DNA of 64,000 nucleotides from Ceratodon purpureus (Eukaryota > Streptophyta > Bryopsida > Pseudoditrichales > Ditrichaceae): positions 868,001 through 932,000 of the forward strand of contig CM026425.1 of NCBI GenBank assembly GCA_014871385.1, given 5' to 3'. The position numbers and the translations under genes are program-made. Below the pieces are notes generated by a model that saw only the letters and a program-made list of their open reading frames with translations, ran no database searches and was not told the origin of the DNA. Each line of letters starts with the position of its first letter. The stretch's first letter is position 1. Positions 1 through 12,084 of the stretch are shown one piece after another.

Positions 1-307
1 TATATCATATGTACTCATTAAGGTAGAGGTTTTTATGAAGGGTTAAAAATAGAATTAAGTTTGCTTGGAAAAGCATGGCAGATGCATCAACGAATTCAAT
101 TCTACCAGCTCGCTTTTGACTATGAAGATCAGATAATTACCACTTCTACAAAGGATTGGAAAAGTGCACGGCACGTAGTCCAAACAATTTTCCATCATTG
201 TATCATTTCAAGAACGTGGATGGACGCCAGCAAGATTCTCACCCTTGAATTATCTTGGAATAGTATCGCATACGAAAGTGCACAGGTGCATGATGTTACA
301 CACATTA

Positions 308-615
308 AGGTGAAACCACCTACAAGCGGGCACCACCCCATGGGCGTGCCCTAAGATTCTTGCCTTTATAAAGATATAACCTCCCTTGCATGTACCTCAT
401 GCGTACATAAACAGGGTGTCCGCTTATAGGTTACCACTTAAGGCTTTGAAAATTTGTACTTAATTATGTGTGTGCTTTAAAATATCAAAAAAATAGGGAA
501 AATTTGTCTTTTCCTATTCCTTGTCCCTGAAAAATAGTAACCCACTCATTTCATCACCCAAGAATATAGATTCCTTACATAATCCTTAAATGCCCGCTTA
601 TAGGTGGTTTCACCT
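308..615. mobile_element. 308-bp MITE-like inverted-repeat element
   Basis: The ends are inverted copies of each other over about 25 bp with one mismatch. The left end starts AGGTGAAACCACCTA and continues to GCGGGCA; the right end is its reverse complement. Both are flanked by the dinucleotide TA (306-307 and 616-617), which suggests a TA target duplication as in Tc1/mariner-type elements, although the terminal sequence is not the Stowaway consensus. A related terminal sequence (TGTCCGCTTATAGGTTACCA, about 417-436) lies inside, so the element may be composite. It has no coding capacity. Confidence 0.6.
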
Positions 616-1324
616 TATCGATTAGAAGGATCTGCGTCACGTAGAATTACAGCGAAGTTTGAAATACATTTTAAACATAGCAAGAAATTTTCAGCGCAAG
701 GAGATGTTGACACATTTCAAGTAATGCATATTTATGAACGGTAATATATCTGACATGCGCTGGCACGTTTTTATGAAATTTGTTCACTACATTATCACAG
801 GGTGTTGCTGCTATTGGTATATCCAGTACAGTACATTAATAAACCTTTTCAACAACTTTGTTCCACCTATTAGTTCATGCATACCATAATCGCTGCACAA
901 AAGCCCGATTGATTGCCCTATCCATCAATCAGTACACGCTACTTAGTAACTGATCACAACACTTTGTACGGTGTCTAGCTGGGCCACCGCCACCCATCCA
1001 AACAGCTAGCTTCATATGCATACAATTGAGTAACCTAACTATGCCCAACTACAAATGATTGATTGTCGCCGAATTGATAAGAGAGCTCTGGAAGGCAGCT
1101 TTCGCTAGATGAACGTCTCATTCCCTTTTCGCTGCTTGCGAAGGTATATTCCCACGCTGCAAATTATACAACGATGTCGATACTAAATTTCATGTCATAG
1201 AAAAGTCAGCAGCAAGGAAAACCTGTTGAGGGAGCCCCGTCGGTCGCTCACAACTAGTGTCTGTACAATTGTTGTGGAAAGGGGGATCCTCAGATATCAA
1301 GTGAGAATGAAGCGAGAGAATAAA
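616..1324. other. Intergenic spacer, nothing recognised
   Basis: About 700 bp of mixed-composition DNA downstream of the minus-strand HODM-like gene. No supported ORF, RNA gene or repeat was seen. Its last part probably holds the 3' UTR of that gene. Confidence 0.5.
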
Positions 1325-2450
1325 TCATGATTCAACGGGTCTGCTGGCGCATTCCCGGAGGTATTGAAGTGCGACATCGTAGAACCCTGCCATGATCTTG
1401 TACTTCGTGATGGACTCAGGAAGCGTCTCCACGGCGCGCACCATCTGCTGGGCGAGCATGGGGCGCGACTCGAACACAGACAGTGGTCGGATGTACGTCC
1501 GAATGGTGAAGAGAATGGCCCCTGTCTTTGGAAGCCGCATCAAAGTCTCCCGCTCACACCGCGTGTACAGACGAGAGCCCACGTTGACGCACTTGTGCGC
1601 TGCGAAGTCGAAGTTTTCCTTCACCTGGCCTCGCAATGCGGCGTAAATGTCCTCCTGATAACCAAAATCCGCGAATGGTTAAAGCCATGTCCATCAACAC
1701 ACGTGATGACCATGTCAATCACAGTGATGGAGATGGTGCCTTACCTCGAGCAAAGGCTGGAAGAGGGTGGGATCATCGACAATAGCCCAATTCGCACGCC
1801 AGACGGGTTTGCCCACTTTCAAGCGCGTCATGAACTGGTTCACAGCGGAGCCAATCTCGTCCGCGAACAGCGGGACTGGCAAGTGAATAGACGCGATATC
1901 CATGCCCATTTTCTCCAACAAACTCCACCGTTGGGGAAACAACACAGCGCCCGAGACAAGGCGGAATGAGCCGTCCACTTTCATCAGCAAACAGACGTCT
2001 TCCTGCAATGCCACGCCCTGATGCTATGAGACTGGCAATCCAAACCTTCAGACCAAGAGTGCTGCTGGTTCAGCAGAATGTAGCACGTCTATGACGTACC
2101 TGGATGAGACGCGGAAGCACTTGAAGCGGGTCGAGTGACTTGTCGTTGATGTTGAAACGCTCCCCTGTAGTTAGGTTACACAACATGCCCCCGTCACGGC
2201 GGAAACGAGTGGGGAAGCGCATAGGAAGGAACTCCGCTACAAGCTCCAGCGCTTCCCAGTTTGCTTCGACAGCTTCGGGTCGACTGACGATGGCCACTTC
2301 TTTACGACTTTTGAGTATCTCCCGGCGCAGCGCCATCTCCTCGTCGTAAAAGATGTCGATTTCGATCCAGTCCTTCATATTAAGAGGCTCCGTGCCCATC
2401 GTCATTCGGAAGGGCACTGTCAATGGCAAGTACTCGTAGGTACCTGACAT
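1325..2450 (-). CDS. HODM_asu-like (DUF3445) haem-dependent oxidative N-demethylase-like protein, 3 exons
   Basis: Joining exons 2450-2100, 2002-1745 and 1654-1325 gives 939 nt, a 312-residue protein. Both introns are phase 0 with consensus borders (CAG|GTACGT...GCAG and GAG|GTAAGG...TCAG). Exon 1 has FRMTMG followed by an acidic DWIEID stretch. Exon 2 has LFPQRWSLLEKMG, HLPVPLF and VWRANW. Exon 3 has ERETLMRLPKTGAILFTIRTY. These match the pattern of the HODM alpha-subunit-like family (PF11927, formerly DUF3445), known mainly from bacteria and fungi, where the studied bacterial member is a haem-dependent N-demethylase. The start is the first ATG after an in-frame stop about 55 nt upstream. 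Residues about 5-300 are family-like, so the protein looks complete although short beside fungal members. Substrate is unknown. An additional 5' exon cannot be excluded. Confidence 0.8.
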
Positions 2451-4012
2451 ATTCAAACCAAGCAATCCTTCATCAGAAACGAGCGATCCAGGTTATATTT
2501 AAAGTTGGCATTGCAAATCAATGGCGATCTGGTCTAGGGCAACGAGATCGAACCAGGTCCAAGGTTGACGCTGTCCGGGGCATCGGAAGAGGGAGCTAGC
2601 GTGTCTTGGGTGTTCATGAAAGGGCTGGCGATTGCAGCGACGTTCGTTTCCACCGAGAATTCCCTATTTCCTTTCCCGATCGGACTCTTGAATCCGAATG
2701 GACATCCTCCCGCTCGTGCGACGGATAGTCGTGATCCTCGTGACATCTGTGCACACAATATAGAGAAAACCTCCAGTCAGAATATTTACCCTAAGATTCT
2801 ACAAATGCACGTCTCGCAACGCCCTCGCAATCCCCAATCGACCAAACAAAATAGCGCCTCCAACCGCTTACGTTGAGGTTCGGAGATGCGAATTCATCTC
2901 CATGGCGATTCAGCGAGATGAATGACGGGCAGTTGGTCCAGGTGTTGTGCAGGTGCCGCAAATTGTAAGCCTGTACCTGCAAGATAATATAGCTCTCTCA
3001 ACACAAATCGAGTGAATGATACACCTTACAGTGAGAGCAGTGCCCTTTCACGGCTTTGATCCGTAAGAGAAATTTGTGAAAGAATCGGAATCTCTGTTCC
3101 ACCAGGCTGGCTCACGAAATTGGGAAGGAGAAGAAATTCTAGAGTACTGTTCAAACATCAGAGGACTAACTGGTTGACAGAGGCAAAACCGCTGGACAAC
3201 CTTTTTCAAGAGAAGCAAGATCTTACAAAAGTAGTCACAACTTGGAGGGACGCCATTTCCACGCTCAAATATCGTGTACAAGCCTTTGATCTGTGTTTAG
3301 GACGGAGTTCCACCAACCTCACGGTCAGTACGTGACAACAAATTCTGCTCCCAAAGGTGAACAACAATTCTCCCACCACTCCGGCTCCGCAAATCAAACA
3401 ATTTGATTTCTCCACAGAAGTCTGCAGTTCTAGCAGATCGAGGCCAATTCAATCCCCTGCATAAACTACATGGCGACATCTCAATTTGTCTTGGGCATGA
3501 AAACAGGCTTTATCAACAAGTCGCATCCACTGACACAATCTTTCCGACACCGCAACACCCAAGTTCTCACGAACGAGACGCTAGTATTCATTTTCTACTA
3601 ACCTCTCCAATGCACCGCGACCCGCGAGTTGATCGCTACGAGCCCCCTTTCTGGAAAAATCGCCGGTTCAAGCAGCCGATGAGAAACGTAGCACCTTGAC
3701 AACTACAACTGCATCGCATTGACTAAGGAATCCATCAAAATCAACCCGTCACGCTACAAATATCGAGTCCGATGTACTTGACCGACGAAGACAAGTTGCA
3801 CCATGGACATGAACCGAGAGGCTCACAAAGGGAATTCACGACAGACAGTGAAAGAGAATGGAAACACAAACAGTGGCGCACAGAAACCCAAGGGGAATCG
3901 TTAAGGTAGCTTGAGGGTGGGAGAAGGTGCGGAGTCCGGCAGTGACTTTGAGTGTGTGCAGTACCTTACCAGCGACCCACTTGCAGATCGGCTCGCTCAA
4001 GCATGAAAGCAA

Positions 4013-4044
4013 GGCAGGGCAGGGCAGGGCAGGGCAGGGCAGGG
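4013..4044. repeat. (GGGCA)n microsatellite
   Basis: About six tandem copies of the pentamer GGGCA. Open reading frames across it are artefacts of the repeat. Confidence 0.9.
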
Positions 4045-5210
4045 CCCCACTGCACCCAAAGGCTTTTATGGAAGTGCGGACTCGTTGATCAGGGGGGGCG
4101 ATGGCCGGTGAAGTGGAAAAGGAGGACGTATTCTGACTGGACACGGGAGCCTGGAGGGATCGATGCGCGAGAGCCGAGAGCCGAGAGGGGCAGTGGCAAG
4201 GAGCCGAGTAGAGTAGGACGGAGGGACGGAGGTCGCGTGGGGGGATCCCATGGGATCCCATGGCATGGGCCCTGGGGCATATGACATTGCGTGTGGGGCG
4301 TGTGCATGCGCGGCGTTCCGCAACCCGGCGTCACTCGCTCTCGTAGTCGCCTCAGGTCGCCCTCGGCGCTGCCACACGCATCATATTTACATATAGATCA
4401 ACCCTCCGTCCCCGTCCCCGTCCCTTCCTTGGCTCCATGCCTCCCTTGTGCCGGATCTGTCTATTTCCCCCATCAAGCGGTGCTTGGGGGGTGGGTCGGA
4501 TGCCAGGGTCGGGGGGTTGGGGAGGGGAGGGGCAAATCTCTGCCCCTCTTATTTGCCTTGAGTGGGGGTCCTAGTGATCTCATGAGGATCTCCCTAGGAG
4601 AAATTGGGACCTACGGCCCCAAATTTATAAAAAAAAAAAACCAAAAAAGGACCCCAAGACCCCAAAACGGGGAGGGGCAGCAAAATGGAACCCACCGAGG
4701 CTAGCAACCGAACCTGCGGTTGTAGTTCGGTAGCACCTCTTGATGGGGGGAAATAGAGAGACCCCCTTGTGCCCTTCCACGCTCCCATTCCTTCCGTTGT
4801 CCATCTCCATCATCTTCAGCAGAATTCTCCTACGAGAAAACATCCGCTTCTCGGAAAAATCTAGGCACACATAAATTTTTTATCCAAAATCTCTGGTAGG
4901 ATAATTTGGACGTCCTTTTGAAAGGGCGAAAGAGCGTCGATCAACCAAGCAGTACTTGCATTAGGGGAAAAATCAGGTCTCCAACGGGCCTTGTAAGACA
5001 GCCCGGATTAGGTGAGCTTCCTGCCCGCTGACACTTCTCTTCGAAATCTCATTGGCCGATATCCTGCCCGCTGACAACAAAATTCGCCCCGCTGACAGCA
5101 GGATTCGCTGACATGAGGATCCGCTGACAACAGGATCCGGTACTGTCCAATGGGGTGACAGCAGTGGGCACACGGTCGGTGACAGTGTCATTACTGCTTG
5201 TATTGTCCAA

Positions 5211-5245
5211 TGGGGGGGTGGGGTGGGGTGGGGTGGGGAAGGGAA
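5211..5245. repeat. (GGGGT)n array with G-quadruplex potential
   Basis: A run of G followed by four GGGGT units and GGGAAGGG on the plus strand. Several G-tracts of three or more bases with one-base loops fit a G-quadruplex-forming sequence. Function is unknown. Confidence 0.7.
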
Positions 5246-5559
5246 GCGATTGGCTGGACCCCCCAAATGCCAACTGCTGGCACTGCTGGCAGCATTTGGC
5301 GACCTGCTGGCACAGTTGGTGCCAGCAGGTAAAGTGCACGGGCATGGCAAAAATTCAGGCACGGAAAACCTGGAAAAGGCCCGTTGGAGACCCCAAACTT
5401 CCCCTAATGAGCCTCAACCATGAGTATCCATATTGATATGCCAAATTTATCCATATGGATTCCGTATGGAGACGCCCGCCCGCCTTAGAGGGGCTCACAG
5501 GCTAGGAGGGATTTTGAAAGGAAGGGCAACGGCGTAGCCCCCAGTTGTAAGGATCCCTC

Positions 5560-5563
5560 TTAA
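5560..5563. repeat. TTAA target-site duplication, left
   Basis: TTAA directly adjoins the left piggyBac inverted repeat and is paired with TTAA at 14447-14450. Confidence 0.9.
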
Positions 5564-5861
5564 CCCTTTAGTGCCCAAGCTGTGTACTGGTATCTAAACT
5601 TCTTGTGTGCCCTGTTTCTGTTATGGAGGTGTCTACTTTCCGGCAGAAATCACCCACCTTGCAGGGGTATGGATGTCGAGAGCCGTGCTTAGCGCGCTAT
5701 AAGACATCAGAGAAAATAATTCGGGTGAGAAAATGCACAGGCAGTCCGGCAGAGAACTGTCCATAAAGAAGCTGATGAATTAATCTACAACTATTATAAG
5801 GAAGAGGTGTGTCAAAGGGCAACATAAGGAAAATTGAGTGGGCATGTCGAGTAATCCTTAC

Positions 5862-7367
5862 CGGTGGTGTTCTGTTCTGCGAGATACTTCCACACTGCTG
5901 CCATTCCGGTGCGGTAGTCAGGGTTGTCATAACGGACGGACATGGGCAAAATCTGGCGGACCGGACGGCACTTCGGACGGACGGACCGGTCGGTCTTCGT
6001 GTTAACCGGAGATCCCCCTCTCCCTCTTTGTGTTTTCCTCTAAGTCCCCCTTAGTTTTTACCTTTGCAGTTTTCAGACAGTCATCCAGTCATCTGGATGA
6101 ACTCTGTCCAGCCGACTGGATGAACTCTGTCCAGCCGACTTAATGATAGCCGCCAGGTTTCAAGGGGGGTTTAAGAGGCAACTTTAGGGTTTCCTGTAAT
6201 CATTCCAGACTAGAGGAGTTAGAGTAGAGGAGTCTGAGAGCCATTAGAGGCTGCTGTACCATGGTTATGGGCTGTTTTTGACTCATTAATTGCAGTTTTG
6301 ACTGTTTTCTCCACTTGTATTGTATGTTTCTAGCTTGTTATGAGTGGTTGGAGTACTTGAATGTGTTGGGTTTTGTAGGGTTTTGATGGGTTTATAGAGA
6401 TTAGGGTTTGGTTGATAAATCCTCCCTCTATCACTTCGACATTTATCGGACATAGCGGTCCCCTTGAAAAATATTAATAGGTATATATCTTCAATATGTG
6501 CAAGATAATATTCAATATATGCAAGATTGGGACGGTCAAACCTAAGTCTCGGTCAAACGGACCTCCCCTAACCCCTAACGGACGGACGAGCGGACCGGAC
6601 GGCACTTCGGAAGTTCGGACGGGGAGGTCTTGTGAACAACCTTGGCGGTAGTCATACAAGTCACTTGGATTTGAGTTGCCTGCTGAGGAGAACATCGAAT
6701 GTTGCGATGTGATTATCGGAGCAGAGGTAGACCGAGAAGAGAAGACATCCCCTGGGGCCGGGGTGTTGGGCGCCACCACAACCTGCCAATCATCGCCGGG
6801 GGGCGTCGTCTCCTCTGGAGGTGACAACACTGACAGGGCGTCCTCCAGTAGGCGGATCCACTCGGATGTGCACGCAGAGTGCACTTCGGGAGGCGGGGAT
6901 GCTGCGTTGGAGATCTGCCATTGCTCCCCAGCAGGGAAGCCGCTGCTGCCACTGCCGCGGTCCCGTCTATGGCTCCCTGGCATGCTACGGTTAGGAAAAC
7001 AATTCCACTCAGGCGTTCCATCTCCAGCAGTTGGAGAGTGCACGAGACTGACCAAAACCAGGGCAAGCCGCGCACCATGAGGTCCAGAAGAAGGCTCGGT
7101 CGAGGTGTGGCATGAAGTCTGGTGCGACGCCAATCCTCTACGGCTGCCAGCCACGGGGCCAGGTTGGCGGCACAAGTCGGGTCGCGGCACTTCCGGCCCC
7201 TGCTCCGCGCACACGGAGCCATATGAAGGAGTCCGAGGGTTCTCTACACGCACAATTGCAAAGAGGCAAGGGGTTTCACAGTCCAACGAATCAGATGCTC
7301 CACAACTATGTGCACCCTCCTGCAGTCCTATCGCGACTCTTCCCGGCGCAAGCACATACGTTGGCAA
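5862..7367 (-). pseudogene. Unknown ORF in the piggyBac element, interrupted by a hAT MITE
   Basis: A minus-strand frame is open from 7367 to the MITE edge at 6645 and on into the MITE to 6474. If the MITE and one 8-bp duplication are skipped, the frame stays open on the far side (residues such as TGMAAVWKYLAEQN) and meets a good splice donor, ACCG|GTAAGG, at 5862/5861. This suggests a coding exon split by the insertion. The protein is Pro/Ser-rich with a helical patch (WIRLLEDALSVL) and is not recognised. The first 100 or so codons may not be coding. It lies downstream of the transposase in the same orientation, so it may be a second element gene or a captured host fragment. Confidence 0.4.
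5919..6644. mobile_element. Nested hAT-type MITE, 726 bp
   Basis: The ends are CAGGGTTGTCA on the left and, reversed, CAAGGTTGTTCA on the right, matching the CA(A/G)GG style of hAT termini. The 8-bp sequence GCGGTAGT directly flanks both ends (5911-5918 and 6645-6652), the target-duplication length of hAT elements. Both subterminal regions are rich in GGACGG units and contain CGGACCGGACGGCACTTCGG. No transposase is present, so it is non-autonomous. Confidence 0.8.
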
Positions 7368-8358
7368 AGGATACTGTACACAAAGAAAGCAACCACCTGG
7401 TTCTCCGATAATAGTAAGAGAGGGTTATGGCATTAGAGAAATGGGGACATTGACCTAGTTCATGGCCCTAGCTGGATGGAGAAGAAAGCAATGAAAGCCC
7501 AAATTGTACCCGACGATTTTCATGATTGCATACATTGAATGGCCAGTACAATCATGAAATAATTACAAAAGGTGGAAATTTATTAAGCAGGTGCCATTGT
7601 CTGGCGGTACAGATGATGAGACCTACGAGAAGGGAAACTACTTGGGGGCCTAGGGCTGGACTGTATCGTCCGTTTAGTCTATAAAACTCCGCTATGATAC
7701 CGTGAATAATAAAGAGGAAAAAAACAAGAGAAATGAAAGAGGTCAAAGAGCACCTAAGGGAATAACAGAGTAACCTACTTATGGAGAAGGCAGATGCACC
7801 ATCGCCAACTGAGGACCCACGAACAATTGGAAGGGGCCTGCAGGCAATGCCCTCAGGGGACCAAAGACATCAAGAACGGACTCAAAAAACAAAACACCTG
7901 TAGCAGGGCAGGGGAGAAATCGACGAGGGTAATTACGAATTCAAAACAAAACGGCCCCATAATGCAGCACCCTGATGCCGCCAGACATCAACGACTACGA
8001 AAAAACGGCTGGCCTGCACGCAATGGAGAGACCCGGGTCGACCAAGCGCCAAAAGCAACGCTCTGTTCATGAGGAAGGGTGCACGGAAGGTGCACCAATC
8101 CTGCGGGCTCTCTCGACTTGGGCATCATGTATTGCCCAAGTCTTCTGCCTACAAGCAGCAAGGGGCGATGTCACTTCAAGAACTCTGTACAACACCCATG
8201 GTTCTAATTCAACTCCCGGAAAGCAATGAAAATAATCCAATAGTGGAGTTAATGTGAAGATAGACGGGTTAGGGGTCAACCTCCACTGGTGCATTCAGCG
8301 CCTAAATCCAGGCATGTCAAGTAATCTCTTCCACTCTGCAAAGGGTACGACAAAGGTG

Positions 8359-11300
8359 TCAAAGTTTCACCGATCCATGAAACTGCAGAAAGCAAGTGCC
8401 TGGACACATGGACAACAGTCGGCACCCCTTGCAAATCCAATACGTGCTTTTTTTACACACTCTGCAGCATCGGCGTAATGAGCCCTTGGCGCTGTGGCGT
8501 GGTGAAGACCGCCTGCATGGGGATGGGGCGGCAGTGCGACTCTCCCCCGCAGTGGAGGAGCCACGGCGGTGCAGCGGGGCGGGGTTAGAGATGGCCTGAC
8601 GGGGAATGCTCGCTCCGCTCTCATGGGGGCGGCACTCAGTTGCTGCGGGGCCAACGCCTAAACCATTACGATGAAGAGGCATGTCTGCTAGGAGGGCATC
8701 ATCCCCAGGCTCTCCAATGTCGGCTCCCCCATTGACAGATTCCTGTGACAATAACATGTCATCGGGGTCACTGGTTGCTGGATCAAGAATGGACTGCGGA
8801 GTCTCGTCGGGATGTAAATCCCATGCCATGTCCGAAAGGCCAGACCGGCGAGGGCTTGGATTCCCACCTAAGTCCCCCACTAGGGAACATTCCATTAGTC
8901 CATGGGCAAGAATGACCATGAATCTCTCGTGATCCACAGGTCTCTGTCCTAAGTCCGTGCAAATGTGCTTGTACCGGAGATAAGAATTTGTTAAGGCAGA
9001 ATCCAGTCCAAAGAAAAAGAGTCTATGCCACCACTTCTTGGTGAAAATCTGAGTTGTGTAAGAGGCCCTGAGCTGATCTTGGGTGTCCACGCCACGCATG
9101 GTGGCTGAGTACAATTTCTGTATCGAGCTCGTGGAGATTTCGCTCTTGCCTCCACTGTGGTGCCGGGTCAAAGTAGTGCCCCCCTGTACCATGGTATCTG
9201 TAGCACTTGAAAGGAAGTGCACACCTTTTGTGTCTTGCCAATGGATTGCAGCCATGGTGCGGTCCTTGTTAACACGGATCTCAAGCGATCCCCTTGGCAC
9301 CTTCTCGGGAACATCAAGTATGTGAGGAAAGCCCACCCGCCCCTGTCGTGCAATGCCCACGGCGTAGAAACCTCTTCCCAGCAGGTTCTCAAATAGCATG
9401 GGACTGGTAAAGTAATTGTCCATTGCCACCGTATACCAATGCCCTTCCCAGCCATGTGTCATCCGTGAGACCACTCCCGCATCAGCTCCGCAAGCATGCG
9501 GTGGAAGCCCCGCCAAGGCTTCATTCGCTGCTCCCACGTACACTTCCAAATTCAGGACATACTTTGTTATCGAGGAGCAGAGGCACCACACCTTTATCCC
9601 GTGAGTTATGGGCTTCAATGGAAGGTATTGCTTGAAAGAGCAATACCTTCCATTATATGGTACCATAGACTCATCAACGCAAAGGTACGAGGAAGCATTC
9701 CACAATGTCTGGAAATTCAGCACAAGGATGTTTAGAAGCCAGCGCACTTGGGCGATGGGGTCGTAATTAGGGTCACGTTTATCGAGCTTCAGTGAAGTCT
9801 TCGAAGCTACATGTAGACACTGCAGGATGTTGAGAAACCGTTTTCTCCGCATAGTTTGGGCCACTGGTGCATAGTGTAGGGCATCGCTCTGGACACCCCA
9901 TAAATCCCGCACTTGTGGCTGATTCCGCACAGCCATGAGGATACAAATTCCAATAAATTCCCTGTGCTCCTTCAAGGTGATTTTTGCTTGTGCTTCTGCC
10001 CCGCCCTTTCTCTTTCCTGTCGTCGGGTCGACCCATTCAGAGTAGGCATTGGACTCCTTCACGATCCTTTGCTGGATTACCTCATTCCAGATCCCCAAGA
10101 AAGTGTCGAGCGGGCCAATGGCTGTGGCATATTGGATCTTAGACCCTTGCTTTGGGCTAGAGAACTCCTTCCTTGGGAGAAGACTCCAAGACTTGAAGTG
10201 CCAATTCTTCTCTGAGTAGCGCTCCTCAAAGGACATGTCCTCTTCGATCATTGGACTTGATGTATACTGGCCGAGGCCGGGAAGCACAGTGTGCACACCT
10301 TCAGGACCATCTGCGTCTTCGTCACCACTGGAGAGACCTCCGTAGATGCGTGGCGGTGGCCCCCCCATTCCCACTCCACCGGCTGCGCCCCCCTGTGAAA
10401 GCATCCCGCCTGGAAGCCACTCCGGGTCAGAGTCTTCGTCGGCTCCCTCTGTGAATGTCAGCACGCCCCCTCTTCCATGTGCTCCAAGAATTCGTGACTC
10501 TGTTGCATACGGTAGTAAGCCTCTTGCGTCCCCCGTGAGTGTAGGAGCCATGTGCGTGTCATTCCCCATGTCAACTGATATGTCCTCCGCAGTGCATGGC
10601 ACCGCCAAAGCCGTGGCGACTCGTTTCTCAACAACCAGGATTTCAAGCGTTGTTGGCGGACATGGCACCCACACGGAGCACGCTTCTGTCTTGATGGACT
10701 GTACACCGAAATAGCCCCCAAAGTCCACTTCGAAGCATGGTGCCCCCGTCTCATCGGTACACAAGCTAGTTACATAACCCAATACGCTCTGACAAGGATT
10801 ATGAATCGACTCCCCCCCCCCCCCCACTGCATGTCAAGAATCTTCACAGACACTTTCCTGAGAGAATTACCTTCAAGTGACATCTCGGTGAGATCGTCCA
10901 TCACCAATCTGCCGGCAGAGGGTTCTGCGATGCTTGCTGCAGGGTCGAGAAAATCAGGAGGCCGCAACTCTGGGGCTAATTGTCCACGATGTGGCTGGCA
11001 CTGCAAAACCTCCTCTGATGCCCCCGATCTAACCCGTGTCCCGGCCGTGCTCATCACCGCATCGAGGGCTTCGTAAAAATCACCATCGCTCTCTACTGGA
11101 AGTGTTCCACCTGTCACACACATCAAGGGACATCGTGAGTTTGCGGAAATTCATGTTCCTCCAATGCTTCCCCTGGATCCCCCCATGCACTAAAAGGCCT
11201 GCAAACACAATGCAAAATTTACATTGCATAAAGAAGTGAAGAAGGGTCGTCCATGGTAATGGGCAGATATTGGACTCACCTGCAACTTCACCTTCAACTT

Positions 11301-11682
11301 CTACCGACTGGCAGCCTGAAGCTCCACCTTCCTGCGACCAACGCAAGCTCCACAGGTACCGCCTCAATGTAGAACGTGGAGGCTCACCTCTTCCCCCTGA
11401 ACGTCTCGTAAGGGGCGGACAGTAAGGCCCATATTCGACTACCACTTCATCCTGCCCCCCCGTCTCCACCGGAGCCCCTCCGTATTCCCCCTTCTCAGGT
11501 TCGGGATTATGCACGCCACTGCCTCCCCTTGCCCTTCCAGCCGAGGATGCTCTTGCTCGAGTCTTTGATGGTCCACATTCTGTTGCCGGTGGACGTTTTC
11601 CCTTCGTGCTTGGCATCCCGTCCCCCGTCTTGCCGCGGTTCGCCTCCTTCATGTCCTGCGCTCCCTTCTTGCATTGCACCAT
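8359..11682 (-). CDS. piggyBac transposase (DDE_Tnp_1_7), spliced, with a frame break at a C-run
   Basis: Exon 1 is 11682-11280 (ATG start; basic, NLS-like GKRPPATE...KTRARASS). An intron with GCAG|GTGAGT and GTGACAG borders joins it in phase 1 to exon 2, which starts at 11110. The long 3' frame (10827-8359) holds the domains. An N-terminal acidic area (DEDSDPEW) precedes the catalytic core with VDESMVPYNGRY (Asp codon 9675-9673), MDNYFTSP (Asp 9420-9418) and GVDTQDQLR (Asp 9087-9085), the three aspartates of piggyBac. A C-terminal Cys-rich zinc domain (CRVCKK...CKGC...CPGTC) follows, as in piggyBac. Between exon 2's frame and the core frame lies a run of 14 C (10812-10825), one base short or two too long for a continuous frame. 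The core frame has no early ATG, so it depends on the upstream exons. The run may be a sequencing or true indel, or a small intron may bypass it. Expected protein is about 1050 residues. Confidence 0.85.
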
Positions 11683-12084
11683 GCGCGTAGCCCCTAGCCC
11701 CGCAGACTCGTGCAGATCCTTGCCGTCACAATTGCACCTCTTGTACGCGGTCTATTGGCCGATCCGGCACAACCACCAGGCACTGGCCCATCACCGGCCT
11801 TCCTCTTGCCTTTTAGTATACATCCCCCATGGGCAAGTCAGTCCCAATCTTGACAAGGAAGTCTGAGTCCAGCGGGGTGTGGTCTCCGATCTCGCCCCTA
11901 AGAACCTCGTCCTGCTTTGCCTCTGTAATTTTGTCGATCATGGCTGTGACTTGTCTGTGACTTGTCTGACAAAGGACATTGTCCCCTCCTGGCTCGCCAT
12001 GGCTTTCGAGTCGGTTTTTTTCTTCCTCTCATATTTTCGGACCGGTTTACCTGTGCGCTTGCTGAACTTAACGGGGATTGTTGG

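Larger units (their letters stand above)
2451..5559. other. GC-rich non-coding region with simple repeats
   Basis: No ORF here looks like a protein. The region holds a GGGCA pentamer array (4013-4044), a nested palindromic stretch of GGGATCCCAT units (about 4239-4276), an A-run in the 4628-4640 area, seven or so copies of GCTGACA (5028-5160), and a G-rich GGGGT array (about 5211-5245). The first few hundred bases may contain the promoter of the minus-strand HODM-like gene. Confidence 0.5.

Noticed and set aside
4239..4276. Regulatory operator from the GGGATCCCAT palindromes
   Set aside because: It looks like a short local duplication in GC-rich DNA with no gene beside it.
6713..7222. 169-codon minus-strand ORF overlapping the split ORF in the piggyBac element
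   Set aside because: It is a shadow in another frame of the same GC-rich sequence; the frame that continues across the MITE to a splice donor is better supported.
8681..10714. Several plus-strand ORFs of 60-120 codons opposite the piggyBac transposase
   Set aside because: They are antisense shadows of a well-supported conserved protein.
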